Shown one piece after another: positions 16,611 to 25,401 of a DNA stretch of 37,509 nt. Position 1 is the stretch's first letter. Each line of letters begins with the position of its first letter. The position numbers were made by a program, and so were the translations under genes. Source of the DNA: Lentisphaeria bacterium (lineage in GTDB: Bacteria > Verrucomicrobiota > Lentisphaeria > Victivallales > UBA1829). Location: assembly GCA_017615635.1 (NCBI GenBank), contig JAFZZR010000011.1, forward strand, positions 1 to 37,509, in the 5' to 3' direction. Below the pieces are notes generated by a model. It was given only the letters and a program-made list of their open reading frames with translations. It made no database searches and was not told the origin of the DNA.

Positions 16611-17530
16611 TCGTTATGAAAACCGCATTTGTCTTTGCCGGACAAGGCGCCCAGTCGGTGGGCATGGGAAAGGATCTGTATGACCGGTGCCCCTCGGCCA
16701 GAAAAATCTTCGATGAGGCGGATTCCGTCCTCGGCTGGTCCGTCACCGATGTCTGCTTCAACGGTCCGGCGGAGAAATTGACGGGCAGTCGCTTCTGTCA
16801 GCCGGCCATCTATACCGTGAGCATGGCCTGTCTTGCCGGATTCCTGGAGCGTTTTCCCGATTCTCTTCCCTGTGCGGCAGCCGGATTGAGTCTTGGCGAA
16901 TACTCCGCCATGGCGTGTTCTCAGGTATTTTCCTTTGCCGACGGACTTCGCCTGGTGGCAAAGCGCGGCGAACTGATGGATAAAGCCTGCCGGGAAAATG
17001 AAGGCGGCATGGCCAGCATCATCGGACTGGCGCCCGAGATCATCGCCGAAGTCTGCACCGCGCATGATATCGACGTGGCGAATTTCAACTGCCCGGGCCA
17101 GATCGTCATCAGCGGTCCCGTCGACCGTGTAACGGCGGCGGCTGCCGAGCTGAAGGAAAAAGGTGCGCGCCGGGCTGTTCCGCTCAATGTGGCGGGCGCG
17201 TTCCACAGCCGGCTGATGAAGAGTGCGGGCGATGCGCTGGGCGAGGTGCTGAAAGACGTGAATCTGGCTGCGCCCCGGATCCCTGTTGCGCAGAATTTCA
17301 CCGGAACGGTCGTATCCTCTCCGGACGAGATCCGGACCAATCTGAAGAATCAGGTGGCCGGCAGCGTCCGCTGGGATTCCTGCGTTCGTGCCATTGCGAA
17401 AACGTATGGAGCGGACACATTTATCGAATTCGGGCCGGGATCGGTCCTGAGCGGGCTGATCCGGCGGATCGATCCGGCGCTGAACGTCCGGAACATTTCC
17501 TGTATGGATGATATCGAACGATACGAATAA
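16607..17530 (+). CDS. fabD: Malonyl-CoA:ACP transacylase
   Basis: FabD moves malonyl from CoA to acyl carrier protein, supplying extender units for type II fatty acid synthesis in the cytoplasm. The 307-residue length is normal. Motifs are FVFAGQGAQ near the N-terminus, the nucleophile GLSLGEYS with Ser95, the catalytic His200 in GAFHSRLM, and the terminal FIEFGPGSVLSG. The nucleophile elbow has Leu where many FabDs have His (GHSLGE), a known variant. The start is either ATG 16607, three bases from AGGAGG and overlapping the kinase stop, or ATG 16616, twelve bases away and giving the usual MKTAFVF beginning; spacing is imperfect for both. fabG follows after 45 bases. Confidence 0.95.
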   Translation: MIVMKTAFVFAGQGAQSVGMGKDLYDRCPSARKIFDEADSVLGWSVTDVCFNGPAEKLTGSRFCQPAIYTVSMACLAGFLERFPDSLPCAAAGLSLGEYSAMACSQVFSFADGLRLVAKRGELMDKACRENEGGMASIIGLAPEIIAEVCTAHDIDVANFNCPGQIVISGPVDRVTAAAAELKEKGARRAVPLNVAGAFHSRLMKSAGDALGEVLKDVNLAAPRIPVAQNFTGTVVSSPDEIRTNLKNQVAGSVRWDSCVRAIAKTYGADTFIEFGPGSVLSGLIRRIDPALNVRNISCMDDIERYE

Positions 17531-17575
17531 ACGGAACGAGAGTTCCATCCAACGAATGAAAGGAACAAAAGAAAA

Positions 17576-18322
17576 ATGGCGAAAGCATTGGAAGGAAGAG
17601 TCGCCCTGGTAACGGGCGGTGCACGCGGAATCGGAAAGGCGGTCTGCCTGCGTCTGGCGGCGGAAGGCGCGAAAGTCGCAATGGCGGACATTCTTCCGGA
17701 AGTCGCGGAATCTTCGGCGAAGGAATTCCGGGATATGGGGTATGACGCGCTGGCCGTGACAGCCAATGTGGCGAAAGTCGAAGACGCCGACAACGCGATC
17801 AAGTCCGTCATCGACAAGTACGGCCGGATCGACATTCTGGTCAACTGCGCCGGCATCACCAAGGACAACCTGATGCTCCGTATGTCCGAGCAGGACTGGG
17901 ACGCGGTCATTGCCGTGAATCTGAAAGGCACCTACAACATGATCAAGGCGGCCAGCCGTCCCATGATGAAGGCCCGGTACGGCAAGATCGTGAACGTTTC
18001 CTCCGTGGTCGGCCGCGCGGGCAATGCGGGTCAGGTGAACTACTCCGCGTCCAAGGCGGGTGTGATCGGCGTGACGAAGTCCGTGGCCAAGGAGCTGGGC
18101 AGCCGGAATATCTATGTGAACGCGGTGGCGCCCGGATTCATCGAGACGGACATGACCAAGAATCTTCCGGAAGAGTCGAAGAAGGCGTTTGTGGACTTCA
18201 TTGCGCTGAAACGCGCCGGGAAACCGGAGGATGTGGCGAACGTGATCTACTTCCTGTGCAGTCCGGACTCGGATTATGTAACGGGTCAGGTGATCAACGT
18301 CTGCGGCGGATTTTTGATGTAA
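17576..18322 (+). CDS. fabG: 3-oxoacyl-ACP reductase
   Basis: FabG reduces 3-oxoacyl-ACP with NADPH in each round of fatty acid elongation. The 248-residue short-chain dehydrogenase has the cofactor motif TGGARGIG (13-20), NCAGITKDN around 90-98, and the catalytic Ser142/143, Tyr156 and Lys160 (YSASK). The C-terminus ending DSDYVTGQVINVCGGFLM is typical of FabG rather than other SDRs. It follows fabD in the same operon; an AAAGGAAC sequence upstream serves as the ribosome-binding site. Confidence 0.95.
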   Translation: MAKALEGRVALVTGGARGIGKAVCLRLAAEGAKVAMADILPEVAESSAKEFRDMGYDALAVTANVAKVEDADNAIKSVIDKYGRIDILVNCAGITKDNLMLRMSEQDWDAVIAVNLKGTYNMIKAASRPMMKARYGKIVNVSSVVGRAGNAGQVNYSASKAGVIGVTKSVAKELGSRNIYVNAVAPGFIETDMTKNLPEESKKAFVDFIALKRAGKPEDVANVIYFLCSPDSDYVTGQVINVCGGFLM

Positions 18323-18368
18323 TGACCGCCGATTTTGATAAAAACGCCTGTTATTTTCAAGAAACGGT

Positions 18369-18398
18369 TTGATTTTTTGAAAAACGGGTGCATATTAT
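18369..18398 (+). promoter_or_regulatory. Promoter of acpP
   Basis: TTGATT (18369-18374), 18 bases, TATTAT (18393-18398), 62 bases before the acpP start. A separate promoter fits the high demand for acyl carrier protein. Confidence 0.6.
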
Positions 18399-18459
18399 AG
18401 GGCATAGCCTTACAAAGCAGCATCTGCATCAACACTTAAATAGGAAAGGACACTAAAGA

Positions 18460-18708
18460 ATGTCTACCATCGCAGAAAAAGTCAAAGGAATCGTCGTCAA
18501 GCAGCTTGCCGTTGCGGAAGATCAGGTCACGGATGATGCCCGTTTCATTGAGGACCTGAATGCGGATTCTCTTGACCAGGTCGAACTGATCATGGCTCTC
18601 GAAGAGGAATTCAATTCCGATATTCCGGATGAGGAAGCGGAAACCCTGAAGACCGTCGGCGATGCCATCAAATACATCGAAAAGAAGCAGGGCGAAGCGG
18701 CGGAATAA
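18460..18708 (+). CDS. acpP: Acyl carrier protein
   Basis: The 82-residue acidic protein carries the growing acyl chain on a phosphopantetheine attached to Ser37 in [18 protein letters not shown], the diagnostic DSL motif. Length and the second helix with repeated Glu are typical of AcpP. It starts with AAAGGA eleven bases upstream. It has its own promoter and is closed by a strong terminator at 18723-18755, so it can be expressed apart from fabD-fabG and fabF. Confidence 0.97.
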   Translation: MSTIAEKVKGIVVKQLAVAEDQVTDDARFIEDLNADSLDQVELIMALEEEFNSDIPDEEAETLKTVGDAIKYIEKKQGEAAE

Positions 18709-18722
18709 CCGCTTGACTGACG

Positions 18723-18755
18723 AAACGGGTCATTCCTACCGGATGGCCCGTTTTT
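18723..18755 (+). terminator. Rho-independent terminator after acpP
   Basis: AACGGGTCA pairs with TGGCCCGTT (nine pairs, one G-T), an 11-base loop, then a T run. It lies 15 bases after the acpP stop and ends before the fabF ribosome-binding site. Confidence 0.8.
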
Positions 18756-18783
18756 GCTTTTATTCCGGACCGGAGAAAAAGAT

Positions 18784-20043
18784 ATGAGCGGCAGACGTGT
18801 CGTAATCACTGGCATGGGTGCTGTGTCCTGTGTGGGCAACAGCGTCGCGGATATGTGGGACTCTGTCGTCAACGGCCGATGCGGGATCACCCGCGTCACG
18901 CTCTTCGATCCTTCCGATCTGAAGACCCAGATCGCGGGCGAAGTACACGGCCTGAATCCCGAAAACTACTTTCCCCCCAAGGAAGTCCATCGCACGGACG
19001 ATTTCTGCGTCTATGCCATGGCGGCCTTCACGGAAGCGGCACGGGATGCCGGATTGCCGATTGATCTGCGGGAAGAAGGCAGTCCGCTCGATCCGGACCG
19101 GACCGGCGTGTGCATCGGGAGCGGCATAGGCGGCATGCGGACCATCGAATCGCAGGCCCGCGTTCTCTTCGAGAAAGGGCCGAACCGGATCTCGCCGTTC
19201 TTCATTCCCATGCTGATTTCCGACATGGCTTCGGGAATGATCTCCATTCGGAGCGGAGCACGCGGCCCCAATTTTGCCGCCGTCTCCGCCTGTTCCAGCT
19301 GCGCGCACGCCATCGGCGAATCGTTCAGCGCCATTGCGCGCGGGGATGCGGATGCCATGATCTGCGGCGGCGCCGAAGCAACGATATCGCGGCTCGGGTT
19401 CTCCGGGTTCTGCTCCATGAAGGCTATGAGCGTCCGGAACGATGATCCGCTTCATGCCAGCCGTCCTTTCGACCGCGACCGCGACGGGTTCGTCATGTCC
19501 GAGGGCGCCGGTGTTCTGATCCTCGAGGAACTGGAACACGCCAAAGCCCGCGGCGCGCATATCCACGCCGAAGTCATCGGATACGGCGCTTCCTGCGACG
19601 CGTATCACATCACCTCGCCCGCACCGGGCGGATCCGGCGGCGTTCTGGCGTTCCGGATGGCGATGAAGAATGCGGGGATCGATCCGGACGATGTGGATTA
19701 CGTGAATGCGCATGGGACCAGTACGCATCTGAACGATCTGTACGAGACTCAGGCCCTGAAAACGATTTTCGGCGATCATGTGAACAAGATGGCCATAAGC
19801 AGTACCAAAGGGACCATGGGGCACGGTCTCGGAGCCGCGGGCGGGTTCGAGACGATCATCTGTGCGAAAGTGCTCCAGACGGGGATCGTTCCCCCGACCA
19901 TCAACTATACGACGCCCGATCCGGAATGCGATCTCGATTACACGCCCAACACGGCCAGAGAATACAAGCAGATGAATATTGCGATCAATACCAATCTGGG
20001 ATTCGGCGGCCATAACGGCGTTATCGTCCTTAAAAAATTGTAA
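18784..20043 (+). CDS. fabF: 3-oxoacyl-ACP synthase II
   Basis: FabF condenses malonyl-ACP with acyl-ACP to elongate the chain. The 419-residue thiolase-fold enzyme has the nucleophile Cys170 in VSACSSCAHAIG and the two active-site His in NAHGTSTHLND and TKGTMGHGLGAAGG, with the C-terminal NTNLGFGGHNG. ATG 18784 is chosen because GGAG lies 8 bases upstream and MSGRRVVITG is the normal family start. It follows the acpP terminator closely, so read-through or a promoter within the terminator region must drive it. The next gene starts 28 bases downstream. Confidence 0.95.
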   Translation: MSGRRVVITGMGAVSCVGNSVADMWDSVVNGRCGITRVTLFDPSDLKTQIAGEVHGLNPENYFPPKEVHRTDDFCVYAMAAFTEAARDAGLPIDLREEGSPLDPDRTGVCIGSGIGGMRTIESQARVLFEKGPNRISPFFIPMLISDMASGMISIRSGARGPNFAAVSACSSCAHAIGESFSAIARGDADAMICGGAEATISRLGFSGFCSMKAMSVRNDDPLHASRPFDRDRDGFVMSEGAGVLILEELEHAKARGAHIHAEVIGYGASCDAYHITSPAPGGSGGVLAFRMAMKNAGIDPDDVDYVNAHGTSTHLNDLYETQALKTIFGDHVNKMAISSTKGTMGHGLGAAGGFETIICAKVLQTGIVPPTINYTTPDPECDLDYTPNTAREYKQMNIAINTNLGFGGHNGVIVLKKL

Positions 20044-20071
20044 TCCAACCATCCAGCCAAGGAGGTCTCCG

Positions 20072-20818
20072 ATGCTTTCCAAATTTTTCCTCTTTTCGGC
20101 TCCCGCAGCCTGTGCGGTGCTTCTGCTTTCTTCCTGCGCTTCCGATGTGCCCGTCCCCGATGATCCGGACGCCCGCACGTGGACCCCGAAGATCCAGTCC
20201 TCCTACTCCGGATGGCAGCCTCCCAAAGAAATGCCCGCGGGGAACCCGGAATACGCCGCTGCTTTCGAGAAGGCCGCCGGTCCTGCCGGTGCAGCGGAAG
20301 CCGAACCTGTGTTCGTCGATGTGGAAGTTGTGGGTGTTTCTCCCAATTCCTGCCGGATCGACGGGCAGGCGGTATCCGACCGGGAAGCTGACCGGTTCCT
20401 GCGGGATTTCGCCCGTGTCAATGCGAATCCTGTTGCCCGGATCACCTGGAAAGGCTCGAAATTCACGAAAAAAGGAACGGCGATCGGCGATTTTTGTACG
20501 AAGATCGGTTTCTGTACGGTGGAACTGAAGGAACTGGCGGAAAGCGAGCCTGAGATCCCCGCGCCCGCTTCGGAAAAGGGCAAGCCCGCCGTTTCCGGCA
20601 AATTCAAGGCGGAGATCGACCGTTCCGTGCCCGGTACGGAATACGTCGTGAAGAAGGGCGACAGTCTTTCCCTTATCGCCCGGAGACAGTATCACGACGG
20701 CAATCTCTGGTATGTCATTTACAGCGAAAACAAGTCTCTTCTGAAAAACGCCAACCGCCTTGTGCCGGGCACCAAGCTGACTCTGCCCGCACTGAAGAAA
20801 GCCTCCGGAGCAAAATAA
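20072..20818 (+). CDS. LysM-domain lipoprotein
   Basis: ATG 20072 has AAGGAGG 8 bases upstream. The 248-residue product begins with a lipoprotein signal peptide ending in the lipobox LLSSC, so Cys about 22 should be lipidated and the protein anchored in the cell envelope. A central domain (about 85-170, FVDVEVVGVSPNSCRIDG onward) resembles the small alpha/beta fold seen in ExbD-like periplasmic parts, tentatively. The C-terminal LysM domain (about 190-240, YVVKKGDSLSLIARRQYHDG) binds peptidoglycan. It heads the phoH-pgpH-ybeY operon: its stop overlaps the PhoH start as TAATG. Role in cell-wall attachment is inferred. Confidence 0.85.
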   Translation: MLSKFFLFSAPAACAVLLLSSCASDVPVPDDPDARTWTPKIQSSYSGWQPPKEMPAGNPEYAAAFEKAAGPAGAAEAEPVFVDVEVVGVSPNSCRIDGQAVSDREADRFLRDFARVNANPVARITWKGSKFTKKGTAIGDFCTKIGFCTVELKELAESEPEIPAPASEKGKPAVSGKFKAEIDRSVPGTEYVVKKGDSLSLIARRQYHDGNLWYVIYSENKSLLKNANRLVPGTKLTLPALKKASGAK

Positions 20819-21843
20819 TGGGTTCGGCCGGCGTGGATGTTTCCGCGCTGCGGGACAGCGCCGGAGAAAAACTTTTTTTCGACAGCTGGGAATCCATCGA
20901 AAACATGTTCGCCGGACGTGCGGCGTCCGGTCTGAAGGAAGCCGGCAGCCGCCTGGGCGTTCTCTTTACGGCCAGGGACACCTGGATCAAGGTTTCCGCT
21001 CCGGAAGGATCGGACCGTGACCGCGCCCTGACGTTTCTGCGAAGCCTTGCGGAGCTTCAGTCGCTCCGTGGCGGGGCACTGGACCCCGGAGATGTGGAGC
21101 AGACGCTGAAAGAGGCCGAAACCGGAAACGAATCGGCCCTGAAAGTCTTCTTTTCGGAACGGATCAATGTCAGTCCCCGGAAACGTCCGGTCGCCCCCAG
21201 AACGCGGAATCAGCTGGCGTATCTGCGTGCCATGCGGAAGCAGGATGTGGTATTCGGACTGGGCCCCGCGGGGACCGGGAAAACGTACCTTGCCGTGGCC
21301 GAGGCGGTGGAAATGCTTCTTTCCGGGAAATGCGAACGGATCGTTCTCACGCGGCCGGCAGTGGAAGCCGGAGAGAATCTGGGATTTCTGCCCGGGAAAC
21401 TGGAAGACAAGATCAATCCGTTTCTCCGCCCCCTGTTCGATGCACTGTACGATATGATGACGCCGGATGAGATCAATATGCTGACCGAAAAGGGCATTCT
21501 GGAAATCGCCCCTCTGGCCTTCATGCGCGGACGCACGCTCAATCACGCATTCATCATTCTGGACGAGGCGCAGAATACCACCGGAGAGCAGATGCTTATG
21601 TTCCTGACCCGGCTTGGCAGCGGTTCCCGATGCATTGTCTGCGGCGACCCGACTCAGGTGGATCTCGCCCGCCGGTCGGATTCGGGTCTTCTTCGCGCCG
21701 TTCAGCGGCTGAAGGGGATCGAAGGGATCGGCGTATGCCGTTTCTCCGCCGGAGACGTGGTGCGTCATCCGCTGGTGGAGAAGATCATTCACGCATACGA
21801 AGATGAAATACACGGGAATGCCGGGAAAGGAGACATCTCATGA
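20818..21843 (+). CDS. phoH: PhoH-like ATPase
   Basis: PhoH-family proteins are cytoplasmic ATPases linked to RNA metabolism; some carry RNA helicase activity. The 341-residue protein has a family N-terminal domain (about 1-115) and a P-loop domain with Walker A GPAGTGKT near 150, VEAGENLGFLPG, and Walker B ILDEAQNTTGEQM near 243, plus CGDPTQVDL. It overlaps the preceding stop (TAATG) and the next start (ATGA). The order phoH-pgpH-ybeY is conserved in many phyla, supporting a link to 16S rRNA processing. Confidence 0.92.
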   Translation: MGSAGVDVSALRDSAGEKLFFDSWESIENMFAGRAASGLKEAGSRLGVLFTARDTWIKVSAPEGSDRDRALTFLRSLAELQSLRGGALDPGDVEQTLKEAETGNESALKVFFSERINVSPRKRPVAPRTRNQLAYLRAMRKQDVVFGLGPAGTGKTYLAVAEAVEMLLSGKCERIVLTRPAVEAGENLGFLPGKLEDKINPFLRPLFDALYDMMTPDEINMLTEKGILEIAPLAFMRGRTLNHAFIILDEAQNTTGEQMLMFLTRLGSGSRCIVCGDPTQVDLARRSDSGLLRAVQRLKGIEGIGVCRFSAGDVVRHPLVEKIIHAYEDEIHGNAGKGDIS

Positions 21844-24131
21844 CGGAACCGGATAAAAGCCGGATCGGACAGCAGACTGCAAAAGTTTCGTCCGGGCTTC
21901 TCAAACTCCTGCTGGCGGTTCTGGTGTTTTCCGCAAGCGTTCTGGTCCTGACCCTTCCGGAAGACGAAAATACGGGAAGTATCAGCAATCCCGTGAAGGA
22001 TCAGATCGCCAACCAGACGATCTACTCCGAATGCGAATTTCTTACGGAAGATTTCGAGCAGACCCGGCTCGCCCGGCAGCGGGCCATGAACAGCGTGCCC
22101 CTCTACTACAAGAGGATGGATGACGCCAGCGCCCGGCTCGCCCGGCAGTTTCAGGTGTTTTTCGAGGAAATCGGCCGCCGTTCCGCCGCGGAACGGGCGA
22201 ATAAGTCCTACTCGCAGCCGGATGCTGACAAGATGGATAATGCATCGGTCTATCTGTCGGTTCAGTCTCTTTCATCGCCGGATTTTCAGTTTTTCCGCCG
22301 GATCGCCGACGATGAAACGGCAAAACAGGATTTTCTCCAGAAGGTCAGCGACCAGATCCTGAATAAAGGAGTCCTCGCCGAAAAGACCCGGGATTCCCTT
22401 CCACATGACGTCCGGATCCTTATTTTCGATGTAGTGGAAGGCAAGATCCGCGAATTCAATCCGGAACCGCTGACCCGGATCCTTTCCGAAAACATGGCGG
22501 GCGTCCGGGCCGCGGAGCTGCTGATCCCCCGCTACCGTACCCGTGACACGGATGAGCGCGAGCAGTTCAAGCATCGTGCGGCCCAGCTTTTCAGCCGGTT
22601 TCTCACCGGCGGGAATCTGATGCCGGCGGACGACAAGACGAACGCGGTCCGGGAAGAACGGAAAAATGAAGTCAAACCGCTGAAACGCAGTTTTCATATC
22701 GGCGACACGCTGATCAAAAAACAGCAGAAGCTGACCGAGGAGGATCTGACCCTTCTCAAGGACTACAAGGCGGCCAGACTGCAGCTGGCCGGTGCGAAGT
22801 CCTCCTGGGGCGGAAAGGCCGAAAAGGCCGCGCTCTGTCTGGTTTTCCTCCTCTTCGCCATTCTTTACATCGCCCGGATCCATCCGGCTCTTTTCCGGGA
22901 TGACCGGAAGATCTGGCTGCTGGGATGCATCGCCGTGGCGGCGCTTCTGGCCAACCGGATCTTTGCCGGTCTGTACCGCAGTTTACTGTGCGAACAGGGG
23001 AACTTCACGCCGCAGATGGTGTTTATGGCGCTGCCCCTGGGACTGGCTTCCGGGCTGATTTCCGTTATCTGCGGACTCCGGGCCGCCATTTGCGTAGGGC
23101 TTTTCGTTTCGGGGATCGCCTCCGTAGCGTTGAACAATTCGTTTCCTGTGGTCGTGACGGGCCTGCTCGTCAGCGGGCTGGCTTCCGTAGCGGGCCGGAA
23201 TGTCTCCGACTACAAAAAGTATTTCACGGCGCTTTTCCTCGCCTGTACGTTCTCCACGCTCTTCACCGGCGGGATCTTCCTGATGGACGAGATCGCCGCC
23301 GGCGAATTGGATGTCTTGCGGGATGCGTGCGTGCTGTCGGCCGCCACCGGCGTGATCACGGCCACTCTGGCACTGGTTTTTCTGTTTGTTCTGGAAACGA
23401 TTTTCGATGTCTCCACCAACATGACCTATCTGGCCTTCACGGACAGAAATCATCCGCTTCTGAAGAGGCTGCAGCTGGAAGCGCCCGGGACATATCATCA
23501 CAGCGAGCGTGTGGCGTCCATCGGGGAAAAGGCGGCCGGCCTCATCGGAGCCAATCCGCTTCAGGTGCAGGCGTGCGCCCTGTTCCATGATATCGGAAAA
23601 CTTGCGGCGCCCGGGATGTTTACGGAAAACACAGGCGGCGGCAATCCGCATCAGGGACTGACGCCCCGGGAAAGCGCGGAGATCATCCGGCGGCACGTGT
23701 CCTTCGGCCTGGAGCTGGCCCGGAAGAACAAGCTGAAAAAGGCGATCCGGCTCGCCATCGCGCAGCATCATGGAACGGATTTCATCTCCTTCTTTTACGA
23801 TCTCGCCAGGAAGAATGCGTCGGGCGAGCCGCCGGACGAACGGGATTTCCGGTATCCGGGACCGCTCCCGGATTCCAAGGAGACGGTGGTGCTCTCCATC
23901 GCCGACTTTGCCGAGGCGGTATCCCGTAGCACGCCCGGCCTCACCGAAGAGGAACTGCGTGCGAAGCTGTTTTCGATTCTGCGGACCCGGGCGGAAAACG
24001 GCCAGCTGGATCATGCCCCCGTGACCATGGCGGAGATCCGGATCGTGATCGATTCCCTGGTCTCTTCCCTGACGGCTATGAACCATGTCCGGATCGCGTA
24101 TCCCTCGTTCAGCCGGGATGAACGGAAATGA
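21840..24131 (+). CDS. pgpH: 7TM-HD family c-di-AMP phosphodiesterase (PgpH type)
   Basis: The 763-residue protein has the PgpH/YqfF layout: one N-terminal span (about 20-40), an extracytoplasmic 7TMR-HDED domain (about 55-310), seven membrane spans (about 325-530) and a cytoplasmic HD domain. The HD site is intact: YHHSERVA near 553, HDIGK near 584 and a later QHHGTDF. Known PgpH proteins hydrolyse c-di-AMP to pApA, so the organism probably uses c-di-AMP, although no synthase is in the window. It overlaps phoH and ybeY by four bases each (ATGA), so all three are translationally coupled. Confidence 0.9.
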   Translation: MTEPDKSRIGQQTAKVSSGLLKLLLAVLVFSASVLVLTLPEDENTGSISNPVKDQIANQTIYSECEFLTEDFEQTRLARQRAMNSVPLYYKRMDDASARLARQFQVFFEEIGRRSAAERANKSYSQPDADKMDNASVYLSVQSLSSPDFQFFRRIADDETAKQDFLQKVSDQILNKGVLAEKTRDSLPHDVRILIFDVVEGKIREFNPEPLTRILSENMAGVRAAELLIPRYRTRDTDEREQFKHRAAQLFSRFLTGGNLMPADDKTNAVREERKNEVKPLKRSFHIGDTLIKKQQKLTEEDLTLLKDYKAARLQLAGAKSSWGGKAEKAALCLVFLLFAILYIARIHPALFRDDRKIWLLGCIAVAALLANRIFAGLYRSLLCEQGNFTPQMVFMALPLGLASGLISVICGLRAAICVGLFVSGIASVALNNSFPVVVTGLLVSGLASVAGRNVSDYKKYFTALFLACTFSTLFTGGIFLMDEIAAGELDVLRDACVLSAATGVITATLALVFLFVLETIFDVSTNMTYLAFTDRNHPLLKRLQLEAPGTYHHSERVASIGEKAAGLIGANPLQVQACALFHDIGKLAAPGMFTENTGGGNPHQGLTPRESAEIIRRHVSFGLELARKNKLKKAIRLAIAQHHGTDFISFFYDLARKNASGEPPDERDFRYPGPLPDSKETVVLSIADFAEAVSRSTPGLTEEELRAKLFSILRTRAENGQLDHAPVTMAEIRIVIDSLVSSLTAMNHVRIAYPSFSRDERK

Positions 24132-24616
24132 GGCAAGGCATGGATATCCAGATCTCCTGGCGCGCCGGAAAGGAATTCCCCGCACCGTCCCGCCCGAAGC
24201 TTCGCGCACTTATCACCGCCGTCGTCCGCGCCGCGTGTCCGGAGCTTCAGCGGGTTGCCGTTTCCTTTCTGGATCCGGAGAACATGGCGGAGATCAACGA
24301 ACGGCATCTGAACCATCACGGACCCACCGACGTGATCTGTTTCGACTATCGCGCCGCCGCCATGCCGGACGATGACGACACTCCCCAGACGGAATTGTTT
24401 CTCTGTCCTTTCGTGGCCGCCCGTGAGGCTGCCAGACGGAGCCTTCCCTATTCCCGCGAACTGACACTGTATCTCGTACACGGATTTCTCCATGCGGGCG
24501 GTTTCGACGATCTGAAGCCGGAGCTGAAAAGGAAGATGCGTGCGGCGGAACGCAGAGTCTGCGGGACGCTGCCCGAAGGACTTTCCGATATTTTCCTTCA
24601 CCTGAACAAACAGTAA
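24128..24616 (+). CDS. ybeY: Endoribonuclease YbeY with a variant zinc site
   Basis: YbeY is a zinc-dependent factor needed for 16S rRNA 3' maturation and ribosome quality control. The 162-residue frame has the family core HLNHHGPTDVICFDY (60-74) and the zinc motif HGFLHAGGFDD (118-128). The usual motif is HGxLHLxGYDH, so the third zinc His is Asp128 here. Asp can bind zinc, and the rest of the site is kept, so activity is plausible. Start could be ATG 24128, overlapping the pgpH stop, or ATG 24140 with GAGG six bases upstream; the latter gives MDIQISW, closer to family length. Confidence 0.88.
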   Translation: MRQGMDIQISWRAGKEFPAPSRPKLRALITAVVRAACPELQRVAVSFLDPENMAEINERHLNHHGPTDVICFDYRAAAMPDDDDTPQTELFLCPFVAAREAARRSLPYSRELTLYLVHGFLHAGGFDDLKPELKRKMRAAERRVCGTLPEGLSDIFLHLNKQ

Positions 24617-24630
24617 GAGGCTGCTGCACG

Positions 24631-25401
24631 ATGCAGAAAAAAAACAAATCCGCAAAGATCATTCCGGAGAGGGATCCGGCGATCGTGAAGATCGAGGCCT
24701 TCCTGAACCGGGATATGAAATCCTTCCTCCCCATGATCCGCTCCTGCGTTCTCGCGGGTATCTTCGTGGTCATTCCCATCTTCCTTTCCGTCTGGATCGC
24801 GCTCACGCTCTTTACACGGCTGACGGACTGGGCCGTCGCCTACGTTCAGGCGGCGCCTTTCTCCGGGACGCTTTCCCCTTTCTGGACGGATATCCTGGTC
24901 CGCATCTTTTCTCTGCTCTGTCTGTTCGGCGCTCTGTTTCTCATCGGCCTTCTCGCCCGGGTGACTCTCGGACGAAAGCTCATCATGCTGATGGAGAAGC
25001 TGCTGCTCAAGCTGCCTATTATCCGGTTCATTTATTCCACCTGCAAACAGATCGGCGACGCCCTCTGGTCCTCCAAGGGCGGGAACATGTTTCATCAGGT
25101 GGTCCTCTTCGAATATCCCCGGAAAGGCTGTTATGCGATCGGCTTCCTCACCAATGAGAACAACGATGATTTCGAGGTCACGCGCCGTCTCGGAAAGCCC
25201 ATGATCAGCATTTTCATGCCCACAACGCCGAACCCGACCAGCGGATTTCTCATTCTCATGCCGCGGGAGGAGTGCGTGTTTCTTGATATGAGCGTGGCCG
25301 AGGCCATGCGCCTGATCGTGAGCTGCGGAGCCGTTTTGCCCGAAACGGAAAAGAACGGCGTCCCGGCGGAAGAGAACGCGGGAGCAGCGGAGGAGTCATG
25401 A
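24631..25401 (+). CDS. DUF502 family membrane protein
   Basis: The 256-residue protein matches DUF502: an N-terminal span at about 32-60 (CVLAGIFVVIPIFLSVWIA), a second span near 88-112 (ILVRIFSLLCLFGALFLIG), then the conserved YSTCKQIGDAL, VVLFEYPRKG and FMPTTPNPTSGFLILMPRE. In plants a DUF502 protein (COV) affects vascular development; the bacterial role is not known to me. The 50-residue tail is low complexity (Glu, Ala). It begins 15 bases after ybeY and its stop overlaps the xseA start. Confidence 0.9.
   Translation: MQKKNKSAKIIPERDPAIVKIEAFLNRDMKSFLPMIRSCVLAGIFVVIPIFLSVWIALTLFTRLTDWAVAYVQAAPFSGTLSPFWTDILVRIFSLLCLFGALFLIGLLARVTLGRKLIMLMEKLLLKLPIIRFIYSTCKQIGDALWSSKGGNMFHQVVLFEYPRKGCYAIGFLTNENNDDFEVTRRLGKPMISIFMPTTPNPTSGFLILMPREECVFLDMSVAEAMRLIVSCGAVLPETEKNGVPAEENAGAAEES

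Noticed and set aside
18760-20178. 472-codon frame opposite fabF
   Set aside because: Shadow of fabF; no domain, no ribosome-binding site.
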